DNA of 64,000 nucleotides from positions 1,612,001 through 1,676,000 of the forward strand of contig NZ_CP090347.1 of the NCBI RefSeq assembly GCF_021398715.1, written 5' to 3'. Origin of the DNA: Microbacterium binotii (lineage in GTDB: Bacteria > Actinomycetota > Actinomycetes > Actinomycetales > Microbacteriaceae). Below the pieces are notes generated by a model that saw only the letters and a list, made by a program, of their open reading frames with translations, was not told the origin of the DNA and ran no database searches. Numbering within the stretch: position 1 is the stretch's first letter; every line of letters begins with the position of its first letter. The translations under genes were made by a program, and so were the position numbers. Below, piece by piece: positions 29,944 to 38,093 of this stretch.

Positions 29944-30654
29944 ATGTCGAGCGACCGTGTCGTGCTCATCACCGGAGGCAACCGCGGCATCGGCCGCGCG
30001 ATCGCCGAACGCTTCGTGTCCGACGGCTACCGCGTCGCGGTGACCGCTCGTTCGGGCGAGGGGCCGGAAGGTACGCTCACGGTGCGGGCCGACGTCACGG
30101 ACGCGGCCGCGCTGGACGCCGCCTACACCGAGGTCGAGGAGAAGCTCGGTCCGGTGACCATCCTCGTCGCCAACGCGGGAATCACCCGCGACATGCTGCT
30201 TCTGCGCATGAGCGAGGACGACTTCGACGATGTCATCGACACGAACCTGGGCGGCACATTCCGTGTGGTCAAGCGCGCTGCCAAGGGACTCGTCCGGGCA
30301 CGATGGGGTCGCGTCATCCTCATCTCCAGTGTCGTGGGCCTCTACGGGTCGGCGGGCCAGATCAACTACGCCAGTTCGAAGAGCGCTCTCGTCGGATTCG
30401 CCCGCTCGCTGACCCGCGAGCTCGGGGCACGCGGCATCACGACGAATGTCGTCGCGCCGGGATTCATCGAGACCGACATGACGGCGGAGTTGCCCGCCGA
30501 AACGCAGGCGGAGTACAAGAAGGCGATTCCCGCCGGTCGCTACGGCACCGCTTCGGAGGTCGCCGCGGTCGTGGCGTGGCTCGCCTCCGACGACGCCGCC
30601 TACATCTCCGGCGCGGTCATCCCGGTGGATGGCGGCCTGGGCATGGGGCACTGA
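29944..30654 (+). CDS. fabG: 3-oxoacyl-ACP reductase FabG-like short-chain dehydrogenase
   Basis: 236 residues. TGGNRGIG is at 10-17, NAG at 77-79, and the catalytic Ser with Tyr142-x3-Lys146 in YASSK. The GFARSLTRELG, APGFIETDMT and SGAVIPVDGGLGMGH segments are FabG-like, supporting NADPH-dependent reduction of 3-oxoacyl-ACP in fatty acid synthesis. The ATG at 29944 has GAGGAG 4 nt ahead, and TAGGCT at 29908-29913 is a likely -10. It stands alone rather than in a fab cluster, so a different ketoacyl substrate is possible. Confidence 0.85.
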   Translation: MSSDRVVLITGGNRGIGRAIAERFVSDGYRVAVTARSGEGPEGTLTVRADVTDAAALDAAYTEVEEKLGPVTILVANAGITRDMLLLRMSEDDFDDVIDTNLGGTFRVVKRAAKGLVRARWGRVILISSVVGLYGSAGQINYASSKSALVGFARSLTRELGARGITTNVVAPGFIETDMTAELPAETQAEYKKAIPAGRYGTASEVAAVVAWLASDDAAYISGAVIPVDGGLGMGH

Positions 30655-30657
30655 CCG

Positions 30658-31332
30658 TCAGCGTTCGACCGCTCGGACGATGAGCGCTCCCAGCCGCTGG
30701 GGCTGGGAGAACTGCGGCCAGTGGCCCGAACCGATCGGTACGACCTCACGGTCGACGATGGCGTGCCACTCGTCGCGATAGGTCGGCCACTGCGTCAACT
30801 GGGCGTCGAGCTCCTCGGCGTCGGCGCCGCCGGAGAGGACGGTGACGGGGATGCCGTATCGGCGCCGGTCGTGCAGATGCAGTGGGTCGGTCGGAACGGC
30901 TGCGGGGACGGGAACCGCCGCCGCCGCGACCCGGTCGCGCGTTGCGTCATCGAGGTCAGCGATGTCCGGTGCGTCGAATGTCGACCAACCGGGGAAGGGG
31001 ACGACGCCGTCCACCACCGGAAAGGCGGCGATGTCGGCGCCGTCGGGCACCGGCACGGTGTCGACGAGGACCACACGCGCGACCGCCTCCGGGCGTGCGT
31101 CGGCGGCGCCCCAGGCCACGTTGCCGCCGCCGCTGTGCCCCACGAGCACCACGGGTCCTGCTGCCGCGTCGATCCGGGTGACGACGGCGGCGACCCAATC
31201 CGCGAGGTGCGCGTCTGCCGACGACGGGAGCGTGAGGGGCACGGCGTCGAAGCCTGCGTCGTCGATCGTGGGCACCACGTCGTGCCACGAACCGGCATCC
31301 AGCCACAGGCCGGGAATGAGGATGAGCTGCAT
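30658..31332 (-). CDS. Alpha/beta hydrolase
   Basis: 224 residues. The nucleophile Ser67 lies in GHSGGG, the oxyanion turn in IPGLWLDAGSW, and the late His in GSGHWPQFSQP. This small single-domain form has no lid large enough to suggest a substrate. It converges with fabG, 3 nt apart, and has a leaderless start. Esterase, lipase-like or thioesterase activity cannot be distinguished. Confidence 0.85.
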   Translation of the reverse strand: MQLILIPGLWLDAGSWHDVVPTIDDAGFDAVPLTLPSSADAHLADWVAAVVTRIDAAAGPVVLVGHSGGGNVAWGAADARPEAVARVVLVDTVPVPDGADIAAFPVVDGVVPFPGWSTFDAPDIADLDDATRDRVAAAAVPVPAAVPTDPLHLHDRRRYGIPVTVLSGGADAEELDAQLTQWPTYRDEWHAIVDREVVPIGSGHWPQFSQPQRLGALIVRAVER

Positions 31333-31338
31333 CCTCGG

Positions 31339-31344
31339 ACTCTA
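31339..31344 (-). promoter_or_regulatory. Leaderless -10 element of the alpha/beta hydrolase gene
   Basis: TAGAGT on the - strand lies 6 nt before the ATG at 31332, with no ribosome-binding site between. Confidence 0.55.
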
Positions 31345-31363
31345 CGCCCGGCTCCGGACGCCG

Positions 31364-32008
31364 TCAGGGCAGAAGCGGGATGACCTCGCGCAGATCCACG
31401 GGGCCGATGACGAGGTCTGCAGCTGCGCGCACGGCGGGCTTGGCGTTGAAGGCGAGGCCGAGAGCCGCCGCACGCATCATCGGCAGGTCGTTCGCACCGT
31501 CGCCGATGGCGACGGTGCGGCGCGGATCGACCTCGTACCGAGCGGCCCACTCGCGTAGCTGCGACGCCTTGGCCTCGCCGTCGACGATCTCTCCCGACAC
31601 GGCGCCCGTCAGTGCGCCGGAGTCGACCTGGAGACGGTTCGCGCGCCAGAGATCGACTCCGAGTGCGGGCGCGACCTCGTCGAGGATCTCGTGGAACCCG
31701 CCGGAGACCACACCGACGATGCCGTTGCGGGCATGCACCGCATCGATCAGTTCGCGCACGCCCGGCGTCGGTTCGATGCGCGATCTCACGCGTGCGAAGG
31801 ATGCGGTGGGCACACCGCGCAGTTGCGCGACGCGGGAGCGCAGACTCGTGGCGAAATCGACGTCTCCCCGCATTGCGGCCTCCGTCGCCGTCGCCACCTC
31901 GGCACCCCGTCCGGCCTCGTCCGCGATCAACTCGATGACCTCGTTGCGGATGAGAGTGGAGTCGGCGTCGAGGACGACGAGGAGACGACGAGGGCGGTTC
32001 TCACGCAT
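31364..32008 (-). CDS. serB: Phosphoserine phosphatase
   Basis: 214 residues, HAD superfamily. The phospho-acceptor motif is DADST (14-18); a VVSGGF motif and GDGANDLPM follow in order. It hydrolyses phosphoserine in the last step of serine synthesis. The protein is a bare catalytic domain without the N-terminal ACT domains of the mycobacterial enzyme, so it probably lacks serine feedback through such domains. Leaderless start at ATG 32008. Confidence 0.9.
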   Translation of the reverse strand: MRENRPRRLLVVLDADSTLIRNEVIELIADEAGRGAEVATATEAAMRGDVDFATSLRSRVAQLRGVPTASFARVRSRIEPTPGVRELIDAVHARNGIVGVVSGGFHEILDEVAPALGVDLWRANRLQVDSGALTGAVSGEIVDGEAKASQLREWAARYEVDPRRTVAIGDGANDLPMMRAAALGLAFNAKPAVRAAADLVIGPVDLREVIPLLP

Positions 32009-32014
32009 CCGTCC

Positions 32015-32020
32015 ACGCTA
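32015..32020 (-). promoter_or_regulatory. Leaderless -10 element of serB
   Basis: TAGCGT on the - strand, 6 nt before the ATG at 32008, with no ribosome-binding site. Confidence 0.6.
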
Positions 32021-32059
32021 GCGCGCGCGGCCCCGGGCGGCTGACAGGGGCCGCGGCTG

Positions 32060-33301
32060 TCACGGCTCGACGCGGACGTTCTTGCCGACGACGGTGATCC
32101 CGGAGTCGGTGACCGTGAATCCCCGTGCCAGGTCGCGTTCGCGATCGACGCCCACCGTCGCGCCGTCGGCCAGGACGACGTTCTTGTCGAGGATCGCTCG
32201 ATGGATGCGTGCGCCGGCCCCCACACGAACGCGGTCGAAGAGCACCGAGTCGGTGATGGTCGATCCGCCCCCGGCCAAGGTCCAGGGGCCCACGACGCTG
32301 CGCTCCAGGTGCGTCCCCGACAGCACGGAGCCGAGTGAGACGACGGAGTCGATGGCGTTGCCGATACGCCCCACCGCATCCCGCACGAACTTCGCGGGCG
32401 GCGAGTTCACCAGCTGGGAGTGGATGGGCCACTGCGTGTTGTACAGGTTGAAGATCGGAAGCGTGGAGATCAGATCGAGGTGCGCGTCGTAGAAGGAGTC
32501 GATCGTGCCGACATCGCGCCAGTAGGCGCGGTCTCGGTCGGTCGAGCCGGGCACCTCGTTGCGGATGAAGTCGTAGACACCGGCCTCCCCGCGGTCGACG
32601 AAGTACGGCACGATGTCGCCACCCATGTCGTGATTCGACGTGGGAAGCTCGCCATCCGCCTCGACGGCTTCGATGAGCGCGTCGGTGTTGAAGATGTAGT
32701 TGCCCATCGAGGCCAGCACCTCGTGCGGGCTGTCGACGAGCCCTGCCGGATTTTGCGGCTTCTCGAGGAATTCGCGGATGCGGGTCGGGTCGTCCGGCTC
32801 GACGTCGATCACGCCGAACTGGTTGGCCAGGCCGATCGGCTGGCGGATGCCGGCGACCGTCGCGCGCGCTCCGGACGAGATGTGCGCGTCCAGCATCTGC
32901 TGGAAGTCCATTCGGTACACGTGATCCGCGCCGACCACGACGACGATGTCGGGCTGCTCGTCATTGATGAGGTTCAGACTCTGCAGGATCGCGTCGGCGG
33001 AACCAGAGAACCACCGCTTGCCGAGGCGCTGCTGGGCCGGCACCGACGTCACGTAGGAGTCGAGAAGCGCCGACATGCGCCAGGTCTGGGAGACGTGGCG
33101 ATCGAGGCTGTGCGACTTGTACTGCGTCAGCACGACGATCTGTCGCAGCCCGGAGTTGATGAGGTTCGAGATGGCGAAGTCGATGAGTCGGTACTGGCCG
33201 CCGAACGGCACCGCCGGCTTAGCCCGGTCGGCCGTCAACGGCATGAGTCGCTTACCTTCGCCACCCGCGAGGATGATTCCGAAGACCTTGGGTGCCGGCA
33301 T
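32060..33301 (-). CDS. glgC: Glucose-1-phosphate adenylyltransferase
   Basis: 413 residues. It makes ADP-glucose from glucose 1-phosphate and ATP for glycogen and maltosyl-glucan synthesis. The nucleotidyltransferase loop is [11 protein letters not shown] (13-23), followed by [15 protein letters not shown], and the C-terminal third is a left-handed beta-helix with hexapeptide-like turns. Leaderless start at ATG 33301. It is divergent from the GT4 glycogen synthase, 46 nt between starts, so the pair can be co-regulated. Confidence 0.95.
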   Translation of the reverse strand: MPAPKVFGIILAGGEGKRLMPLTADRAKPAVPFGGQYRLIDFAISNLINSGLRQIVVLTQYKSHSLDRHVSQTWRMSALLDSYVTSVPAQQRLGKRWFSGSADAILQSLNLINDEQPDIVVVVGADHVYRMDFQQMLDAHISSGARATVAGIRQPIGLANQFGVIDVEPDDPTRIREFLEKPQNPAGLVDSPHEVLASMGNYIFNTDALIEAVEADGELPTSNHDMGGDIVPYFVDRGEAGVYDFIRNEVPGSTDRDRAYWRDVGTIDSFYDAHLDLISTLPIFNLYNTQWPIHSQLVNSPPAKFVRDAVGRIGNAIDSVVSLGSVLSGTHLERSVVGPWTLAGGGSTITDSVLFDRVRVGAGARIHRAILDKNVVLADGATVGVDRERDLARGFTVTDSGITVVGKNVRVEP

Positions 33302-33307
33302 GGCACC

Positions 33308-33340
33308 AGACTATGCCGCACGCACCCCCTGTACTAGCGT
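33308..33340. promoter_or_regulatory. Back-to-back leaderless promoters of glgC and glgA/glgM
   Basis: TAGTCT (33313-33308, - strand) lies 6 nt before glgC, and TAGCGT (33335-33340, + strand) lies 7 nt before the glycogen synthase ATG. The entire 46-nt gap between start codons is promoter. Confidence 0.6.
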
Positions 33341-33347
33341 CCATGAC

Positions 33348-34538
33348 ATGCGCGTCGACATCGTTTCCAAGGAATACCCGCCCGAGATCTATGGCGGGGC
33401 CGGAGTCCATGTCGCCGAGCTCGTCCGCGCCCTGCGCGAGCGCATCGAGGTCCAGGTTCGCGCGTTCGGAGAAGCGCGCGACGAAGCGGATACGACGTCG
33501 TATGCCACGCCTGCGGAACTCGCGCACGCGAACCCCGCGGTGAAGACGCTCGGCACCGATCTCGAGATCGTCGGCGACGTCGCCGGGGCCGACATCGTGC
33601 ACAGCCACACCTGGTACGCGAACTTCGCGAGCCACCTCGCATCCCTCCTGCACGGCATCCCGCACGTCGTCACCGCGCACTCGCTCGAACCGCTGCGGCC
33701 CTGGAAGGCCGAACAGCTCGGGGGCGGTTATGCGGTGTCGAGCTGGGTCGAACGCACGGCCTACGAGTCCGCGGCGGCGATCGTCGCGGTCAGCGAGGGC
33801 ATGCGGGCCGACATCCTGCGCGCGTACCCGCAGGTGGATCCGGCTCGTGTGCGCGTCATCTACAACGGCATCGACGCCGAAGCGTGGCAGCCGACCCGCG
33901 ACGAGGATCTCCTCCGCGCTCTCGGCATCGACGCGACGAGGCCATCCGTGGTCTTCGTCGGGCGCATCACACGGCAGAAGGGCCTGCCGTACCTGCTCCG
34001 TGCAGCGCGGCTGCTGCCCGCCGATGTTCAGCTGGTGCTCTGCGCGGGCGCTCCGGACACGCCCGAGATCATGGCGGAGGTCGAAGCGCTGGTGCGCGAG
34101 CTGCAGGAGACGCGCGACGGGGTGGTCTGGATCGACCGGCACCTGCCGCGCCCCGAGCTGTCCGCCATCCTGACCGCCGCGACCACGTTCGTCTGTCCCT
34201 CGATCTACGAGCCGCTCGGGATCGTGAACCTGGAGGCGATGGCGTGCGGTGCGGCCGTCGTCGGAACCGCCACCGGCGGCATCCCCGAGGTCGTGGTCGA
34301 CGGTGAGACGGGGCGCCTCGTGCCGATCGCGCAGGTCCAGGACGGCACGGGGACGCCGCTCGACCCCGACCGCTTCGTCGAAGATCTCGCCCGCGTGCTC
34401 ACCGAGGTCGTCTCGGATCCCGAGCAGGCCGCACGCTACGGTGCCGCCGGCCGCCGTCGCGCGGTCGAGGACTTCAGCTGGACGCGCATCGCCGCCGAGA
34501 CCGAGCAGCTCTATCGCGAAGTCCTCGAGACCCGTTGA
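33348..34538 (+). CDS. glgA: GT4 glycogen synthase, actinobacterial GlgA/GlgM type
   Basis: 396 residues, two Rossmann domains of the GT-B fold. SKEYPPEIYGGAGVHVAEL forms the N-terminal donor/acceptor loop, GRITRQKGL opens the C-terminal domain, and the Glu-x7-Glu motif is in YEPLGIVNLEA. It belongs to the short GT4 group rather than the GT5 GlgA of enterobacteria. Its mycobacterial homologue, also divergent from glgC, makes maltose 1-phosphate from ADP-glucose (GlgM), so that reaction is as likely as direct glucan extension. The ATG at 33348 follows TAGCGT by 7 nt, a leaderless start. Confidence 0.9.
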   Translation: MRVDIVSKEYPPEIYGGAGVHVAELVRALRERIEVQVRAFGEARDEADTTSYATPAELAHANPAVKTLGTDLEIVGDVAGADIVHSHTWYANFASHLASLLHGIPHVVTAHSLEPLRPWKAEQLGGGYAVSSWVERTAYESAAAIVAVSEGMRADILRAYPQVDPARVRVIYNGIDAEAWQPTRDEDLLRALGIDATRPSVVFVGRITRQKGLPYLLRAARLLPADVQLVLCAGAPDTPEIMAEVEALVRELQETRDGVVWIDRHLPRPELSAILTAATTFVCPSIYEPLGIVNLEAMACGAAVVGTATGGIPEVVVDGETGRLVPIAQVQDGTGTPLDPDRFVEDLARVLTEVVSDPEQAARYGAAGRRRAVEDFSWTRIAAETEQLYREVLETR

Positions 34539-34566
34539 TCCGGCTCGGCCGCAACCGCCGGCCCGG

Positions 34567-34572
34567 TAGGCT
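34567..34572 (+). promoter_or_regulatory. Leaderless -10 element of the orphan ABC ATPase gene
   Basis: TAGGCT lies 7 nt before the ATG at 34580, with no ribosome-binding site. Confidence 0.6.
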
Positions 34573-34579
34573 GGACGGC

Positions 34580-35365
34580 ATGCCGCAGGTGCTGGATTTC
34601 TCCGACGTCGTCGTCCGCCGCAACGCCAAGGACATCGTCTCCCATCTGGACTGGCAGGTGGACGGCGACCAGCGTTGGGTGGTCCTCGGCGCCAATGGCG
34701 CAGGCAAGACCACGATCCTTCAGCTCGCCGCGACCCTCGATCACCCGACCTCCGGCGCGGTGACCATCCTGGGCGAGCGTCTCGGACGCACCGATGTGTT
34801 CGAGCTGCGTCCCCGCATCGGGTTCGCCTCCAGCGCGATGGCCAAGCGCATCCCCGCTGAAGAGACGGTTCTGAACGTCGTGCTGACCGCGGCGTTCTCC
34901 GTGCTCGGACGCTGGAACGAGCAGTACGACCGCATCGACGAGCGCCGCGCACTGCGTGTGCTGGCCGAGTGGAAGCTCGACCACCTCGCCGATCGCACCT
35001 TCGGAACGTTGTCGGACGGGGAGCAGAAGCGTGTCCAGATCGCCCGCGCCGTCATGACCGATCCCGAGCTGCTGCTTCTCGATGAGCCGACCGCGAGCCT
35101 CGACCTGGGCGCGCGAGAGGAGCTCCTCGAACTGCTGAGCGGCTACGCCCAAGCGCCCACGACGCCGGCGATGGTCATGGTCACGCACCATGTCGAAGAG
35201 ATTCCGGTCGGATTCACCCACGTGCTGCTGCTGCGTGCGGGCGCCGTCGTCGCCTCGGGGCCGATCGCCGAGACGCTCACCGCGCAGAACCTCTCCGAGA
35301 CGTTCGGGATGCCGATCGTTGTCACCGAAGCCGACGGCCGCTACGCCGCACGCGCGGCGCGCTGA
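34580..35365 (+). CDS. Orphan ABC-type ATP-binding protein
   Basis: 261 residues, one ABC domain. Walker [10 protein letters not shown] is at about 38-46, the signature reads [13 protein letters not shown] with Asp in place of the usual second Gly-position residue, and Walker B is [31 protein letters not shown]-loop follows. No permease or binding protein is next to it; it lies between the glycogen synthase and rpmE2. It resembles the YlmA/ModF-like soluble ATPases, whose partners are mostly unknown. Leaderless start. Confidence 0.85.
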   Translation: MPQVLDFSDVVVRRNAKDIVSHLDWQVDGDQRWVVLGANGAGKTTILQLAATLDHPTSGAVTILGERLGRTDVFELRPRIGFASSAMAKRIPAEETVLNVVLTAAFSVLGRWNEQYDRIDERRALRVLAEWKLDHLADRTFGTLSDGEQKRVQIARAVMTDPELLLLDEPTASLDLGAREELLELLSGYAQAPTTPAMVMVTHHVEEIPVGFTHVLLLRAGAVVASGPIAETLTAQNLSETFGMPIVVTEADGRYAARAAR

Positions 35366-35398
35366 GCGCCGGATGCGGCGAAGCGCCGCTCCTCCTGT

Positions 35399-35404
35399 TA
35401 GACT
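35399..35404 (+). promoter_or_regulatory. -10 element of rpmE2
   Basis: TAGACT lies 61 nt before the rpmE2 ATG, giving a leader of about 55 nt that ends in an AAGGAA ribosome-binding site (35455-35460). Confidence 0.55.
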
Positions 35405-35465
35405 CGTCTTTTGGTGCTTCCGGCACCGCAGACTTTCCTCCGAAGCACTCCCGCAAGGAACATCC

Positions 35466-35717
35466 ATGAAGACTGACATCCACCCCGACTACCGCGACGT
35501 CGTTTTCCGCGACCTCGGCTCGGGCGAGACCTTCCTCACCCGCTCGACGGTCTCGAGCGACAAGACGATCGAGCTCGACGGCGTCGAGTACCCCGTCGTC
35601 GACGTCGAGATCTCGTCCGCCTCGCACCCGTTCTACACGGGCAAGCAGCGCATCATGGACTCGGCCGGCCGCGTCGAGAAGTTCAACCAGCGCTTCAAGA
35701 ACTTCGGCGCCAAGTAA
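35466..35717 (+). CDS. rpmE2: 50S ribosomal protein L31, type B
   Basis: 83 residues. [20 protein letters not shown] and the C-terminal [24 protein letters not shown] are characteristic of L31. It has the type B length and contains no cysteine, so it lacks the zinc ribbon of type A L31. In many bacteria such a C-minus copy replaces the zinc form under zinc starvation through Zur; no Zur box was recognised here, and it may be the only copy. It is monocistronic, between its own promoter and a strong terminator. Confidence 0.94.
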   Translation: MKTDIHPDYRDVVFRDLGSGETFLTRSTVSSDKTIELDGVEYPVVDVEISSASHPFYTGKQRIMDSAGRVEKFNQRFKNFGAK

Positions 35718-35726
35718 GACGCCACC

Positions 35727-35768
35727 ACGCACGAAGGGCCCCGCGTCATCGCGGGGCCCTTCGTGCGT
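35727..35768. terminator. Bidirectional terminator between rpmE2 and the exonuclease gene
   Basis: Perfect 19-bp inverted repeat around a 4-nt TCAT loop; ACGCACGAAGGGCCCCGCG is the left arm. It starts 9 nt after the rpmE2 stop, and its right end touches the stop codon of the - strand exonuclease gene, so it serves both. Confidence 0.88.
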
Positions 35769-36532
35769 CACCGGATCGGCCAGCGTCCGTCCACGGGATC
35801 GAGCGGATCGATGCGACCGATGCGGACGAAGTACTCGGTCAGGCTCTCAGCCTGCGACCTCGCCCAGGCGACCTGGTTGGTGTGCAGCTGGGCCACGGCC
35901 GCCGGCAGCAGATCGCCGTAGCGTTCGCAGAGGGCGAGCGCGACCCGTCCCGCGGCGACCGCATCCGCCGCGGCTTCGTGCGCGCCGTCGAGGATGACGC
36001 GATAGTGCTCGGCGACGACGCTCAGCGTGCGCTTGCCGCGACGATAGGCGTCGAACGCCTTGTCGAGCACGAGCGGATCGATCACGGGGGACGGGTTCTC
36101 GATCGGCGACACGCGGTGACGCGCGGCTTCGTATCGAAGAAGTGAGAAGTCGTACGGAGCGTTGTACGCGACGACCGGCGTGCCCGCAGCGAAGATATCC
36201 GAGAGCGCTCCGACGACCTCCTCGACGACCTCGCGCGCGGGACGCCCGTACGCGCGAGCGTGGGCCGTGGAGATGCCGTGCACCGCTGTCGCACCTTCGG
36301 GGATCGCGATGCCCGGGTCCGCGAGCCACGAGCGCGCTTCGACCACGGAGCCGGTCTCGTCCAGCACGCCGACATGCGCGGTGACGATGCGGTCGCGGGT
36401 CACATCGACGCCGGTCGTCTCGAGATCGAAGACGCCGATGCGTCTGGCCCACGCCGGAGGGCCGAGGGGCGGGAACGTCTCGAGGTCGAACAGCGCTTCG
36501 GGCGCGCCAGCGGCGCCGGGGTCCTCGGGCAT
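35768..36532 (-). CDS. DnaQ-like 3'-5' exonuclease
   Basis: 254 residues, DEDDh fold. Asp36 and Glu38 lie in FDLETTG, the second Asp in YNAPYDFSLL, and the His/Asp pair in HEAAADA. It is too short and too divergent in its first 30 residues to be a normal DNA polymerase III epsilon subunit. Such solitary exonucleases are common in actinomycetes and may act in repair or RNA trimming. Leaderless start at ATG 36532. Confidence 0.88.
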   Translation of the reverse strand: MPEDPGAAGAPEALFDLETFPPLGPPAWARRIGVFDLETTGVDVTRDRIVTAHVGVLDETGSVVEARSWLADPGIAIPEGATAVHGISTAHARAYGRPAREVVEEVVGALSDIFAAGTPVVAYNAPYDFSLLRYEAARHRVSPIENPSPVIDPLVLDKAFDAYRRGKRTLSVVAEHYRVILDGAHEAAADAVAAGRVALALCERYGDLLPAAVAQLHTNQVAWARSQAESLTEYFVRIGRIDPLDPVDGRWPIR

Positions 36533-36538
36533 GCGATC

Positions 36539-36594
36539 ACGCTACGCGAGACCACCCCCACGCCCGGATGACCACGCCGGGCGCGACGTAGACT
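36539..36594. promoter_or_regulatory. Divergent leaderless promoters: exonuclease and alpha/beta hydrolase
   Basis: TAGCGT (36544-36539, - strand) lies 6 nt before the exonuclease ATG, and TAGACT (36589-36594, + strand) lies 6 nt before the hydrolase GTG. Neither has a ribosome-binding site. Confidence 0.6.
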
Positions 36595-36600
36595 CGAACG

Positions 36601-37500
36601 GTGACAGCGCCGCATCCCTACGCCGACAAGCTCGCGCCCATTCCGGTCCTGCGGCGAAGTGTCGAGGTGATGGGGAGCGAGACCGTCTATTGGGAGTACG
36701 GCGAGGAAGACGCCCACACGACCCTCCTGCTCGTGCACGGCTTCCGCGGCGACCACCACGGGCTCGAGCCGGTCGTTGCGAACCTTCCGGGCTTCCGCGT
36801 CATCGCCCCCGATCTGCCGGGCTTCGGCGAGACGGCGCCGATCCCGCACCGTGTCCACGATCTGGAGCTGTACGCGCAGTGGCTGGACGGCTTCGCGGCG
36901 GCGGTGGCGCCGGGAGCGCCGGTCCTCGGTCACTCTTTCGGATCGATCGTGGCCTCCGCGGCCGTGGCCGGGGGGCTCCCGACGGATCGCCTCGTGCTCG
37001 TGAACCCCATCGGTGCGCCCGCACTGGAGGGGCCACGCGGGTTCCTCACTCGACTCGCGGTCCTCTACTACCGTGCTGCGGCGCGCCTGCCCGCGCCCGT
37101 GGGCGACGCGCTGCTGCGCAACCGCCTGATCGTGCGGGGGATGAGCGTCGCCATGGTCAAGACGCGTCAGCCGCTGCTGCGACGGTTCGTGCACGATCAG
37201 CACGATCGCTATTTCTCGCGGTTCGCGGACCGCGACGTCCTCCTGCAAGCATTCGTGGCGTCCGTTTCGCACGACGTGCGGGAGTTCGCGCCGCGCATCT
37301 CGCAGCCCACGCTGCTCGTTGCGGCTCAACTCGATGACATCACGCCGATCGAAGCGGAACGCGCCCTGCGCGGGCTGTTCCGCGACGCGGAGCTCGTCGA
37401 GATCGCCGGTGTCGGTCATCTGATCCACTACGAGACGCCCGAGCCGGCGGCGGCGGCGATCAGTCGCTTTCTTGCGCCTTCCGCTGACGGTACGCGTTGA
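36601..37500 (+). CDS. Alpha/beta hydrolase
   Basis: 299 residues, full alpha/beta hydrolase with a helical lid (about 140-200). The HGFRGDHHG oxyanion turn, nucleophile Ser112 in GHSFGS, an Asp in LDDITP and the final His in GVGHLIHYETP make a complete triad. No substrate is evident. The GTG start is leaderless. Its last 41 nt overlap the convergent CGNR-type regulator gene. Confidence 0.87.
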   Translation: MTAPHPYADKLAPIPVLRRSVEVMGSETVYWEYGEEDAHTTLLLVHGFRGDHHGLEPVVANLPGFRVIAPDLPGFGETAPIPHRVHDLELYAQWLDGFAAAVAPGAPVLGHSFGSIVASAAVAGGLPTDRLVLVNPIGAPALEGPRGFLTRLAVLYYRAAARLPAPVGDALLRNRLIVRGMSVAMVKTRQPLLRRFVHDQHDRYFSRFADRDVLLQAFVASVSHDVREFAPRISQPTLLVAAQLDDITPIEAERALRGLFRDAELVEIAGVGHLIHYETPEPAAAAISRFLAPSADGTR

Positions 37501-38020
37501 CGTTCATCCGGTTGCCGCAGTTGCCGGTGTCGCAATAGCGCTTCGAGCCGTTACGGGAGAAGTCGACGTACACCGCACCGCAATCGTCGGCCGAGCACAC
37601 CCGGATCCGCTCGTACGCATCGGCGCGGATCACGTCCACGAACGCCATCGCGGCTTCGATGAGGATCCGGTCGGCCAGCGGTCCGTCATCGGGTGTGGCG
37701 TGGATGTGCCAGTCATACGCATCGTGGCGGACGAGACGCGGCACGGCGTTGCTATCGTGGAGCATCGCGTTGACGACGGGCACCGCGGAATCGCGATCGA
37801 GCGCCCAGAGCTCTCGCAGCCGGGGCCTGATGCGGCGGATCGCGTCGAGTTCATCGGCATCGAGACGGATCGATCCCGAATAAGGGTGAACCCGCAGGTA
37901 GGCGGCCAGATCGTCGAGATCGACGAGACCGTCCGCGTCCGGTGACGCCGTTCCCGGCAGCGTGTTGACCATGTCCGCGGTCATGACGAGAGACGAACGC
38001 GTGTCAGGGGTGAAAATCAA
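37460..38020 (-). CDS. CGNR zinc-finger (ABATE-type) putative transcription regulator
   Basis: 186 residues from the chosen TTG. The C-terminal zinc finger has Cys-x4-Cys (CSADDC) and Cys-x4-Cys (CDTGNC) followed by the defining Gly-Asn-Arg; a helical ABATE-like domain precedes it. TTG 38020 has AGGAG 5 nt ahead and begins where family homology begins (IFTPDTR). A GTG at 38053 has an equally good site and would add 11 residues. It is divergent from an EamA exporter, with two direct repeats between, so control of that exporter is a natural guess. Confidence 0.85.
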   Translation of the reverse strand: MIFTPDTRSSLVMTADMVNTLPGTASPDADGLVDLDDLAAYLRVHPYSGSIRLDADELDAIRRIRPRLRELWALDRDSAVPVVNAMLHDSNAVPRLVRHDAYDWHIHATPDDGPLADRILIEAAMAFVDVIRADAYERIRVCSADDCGAVYVDFSRNGSKRYCDTGNCGNRMNVNAYRQRKAQESD

Positions 38021-38079
38021 GTTGACTCCTGACTCCAGGGGGGATAACGTCACCAGCGTTCCTCCAGTTTACTCCTGAC
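38021..38079. promoter_or_regulatory. Direct repeats between the CGNR regulator and the EamA exporter
   Basis: GTTGACTCCTGAC (38021-38033) and GTTTACTCCTGAC (38067-38079) match at 12 of 13 positions, start-to-start 46 bp. The first abuts the TTG start of the CGNR gene and contains its ribosome-binding site on the - strand; TTGACT in it could be a -35 for the exporter. The layout fits an operator for a divergently encoded regulator. Confidence 0.5.
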
Positions 38080-38093
38080 AGTCGGAGATGCCG

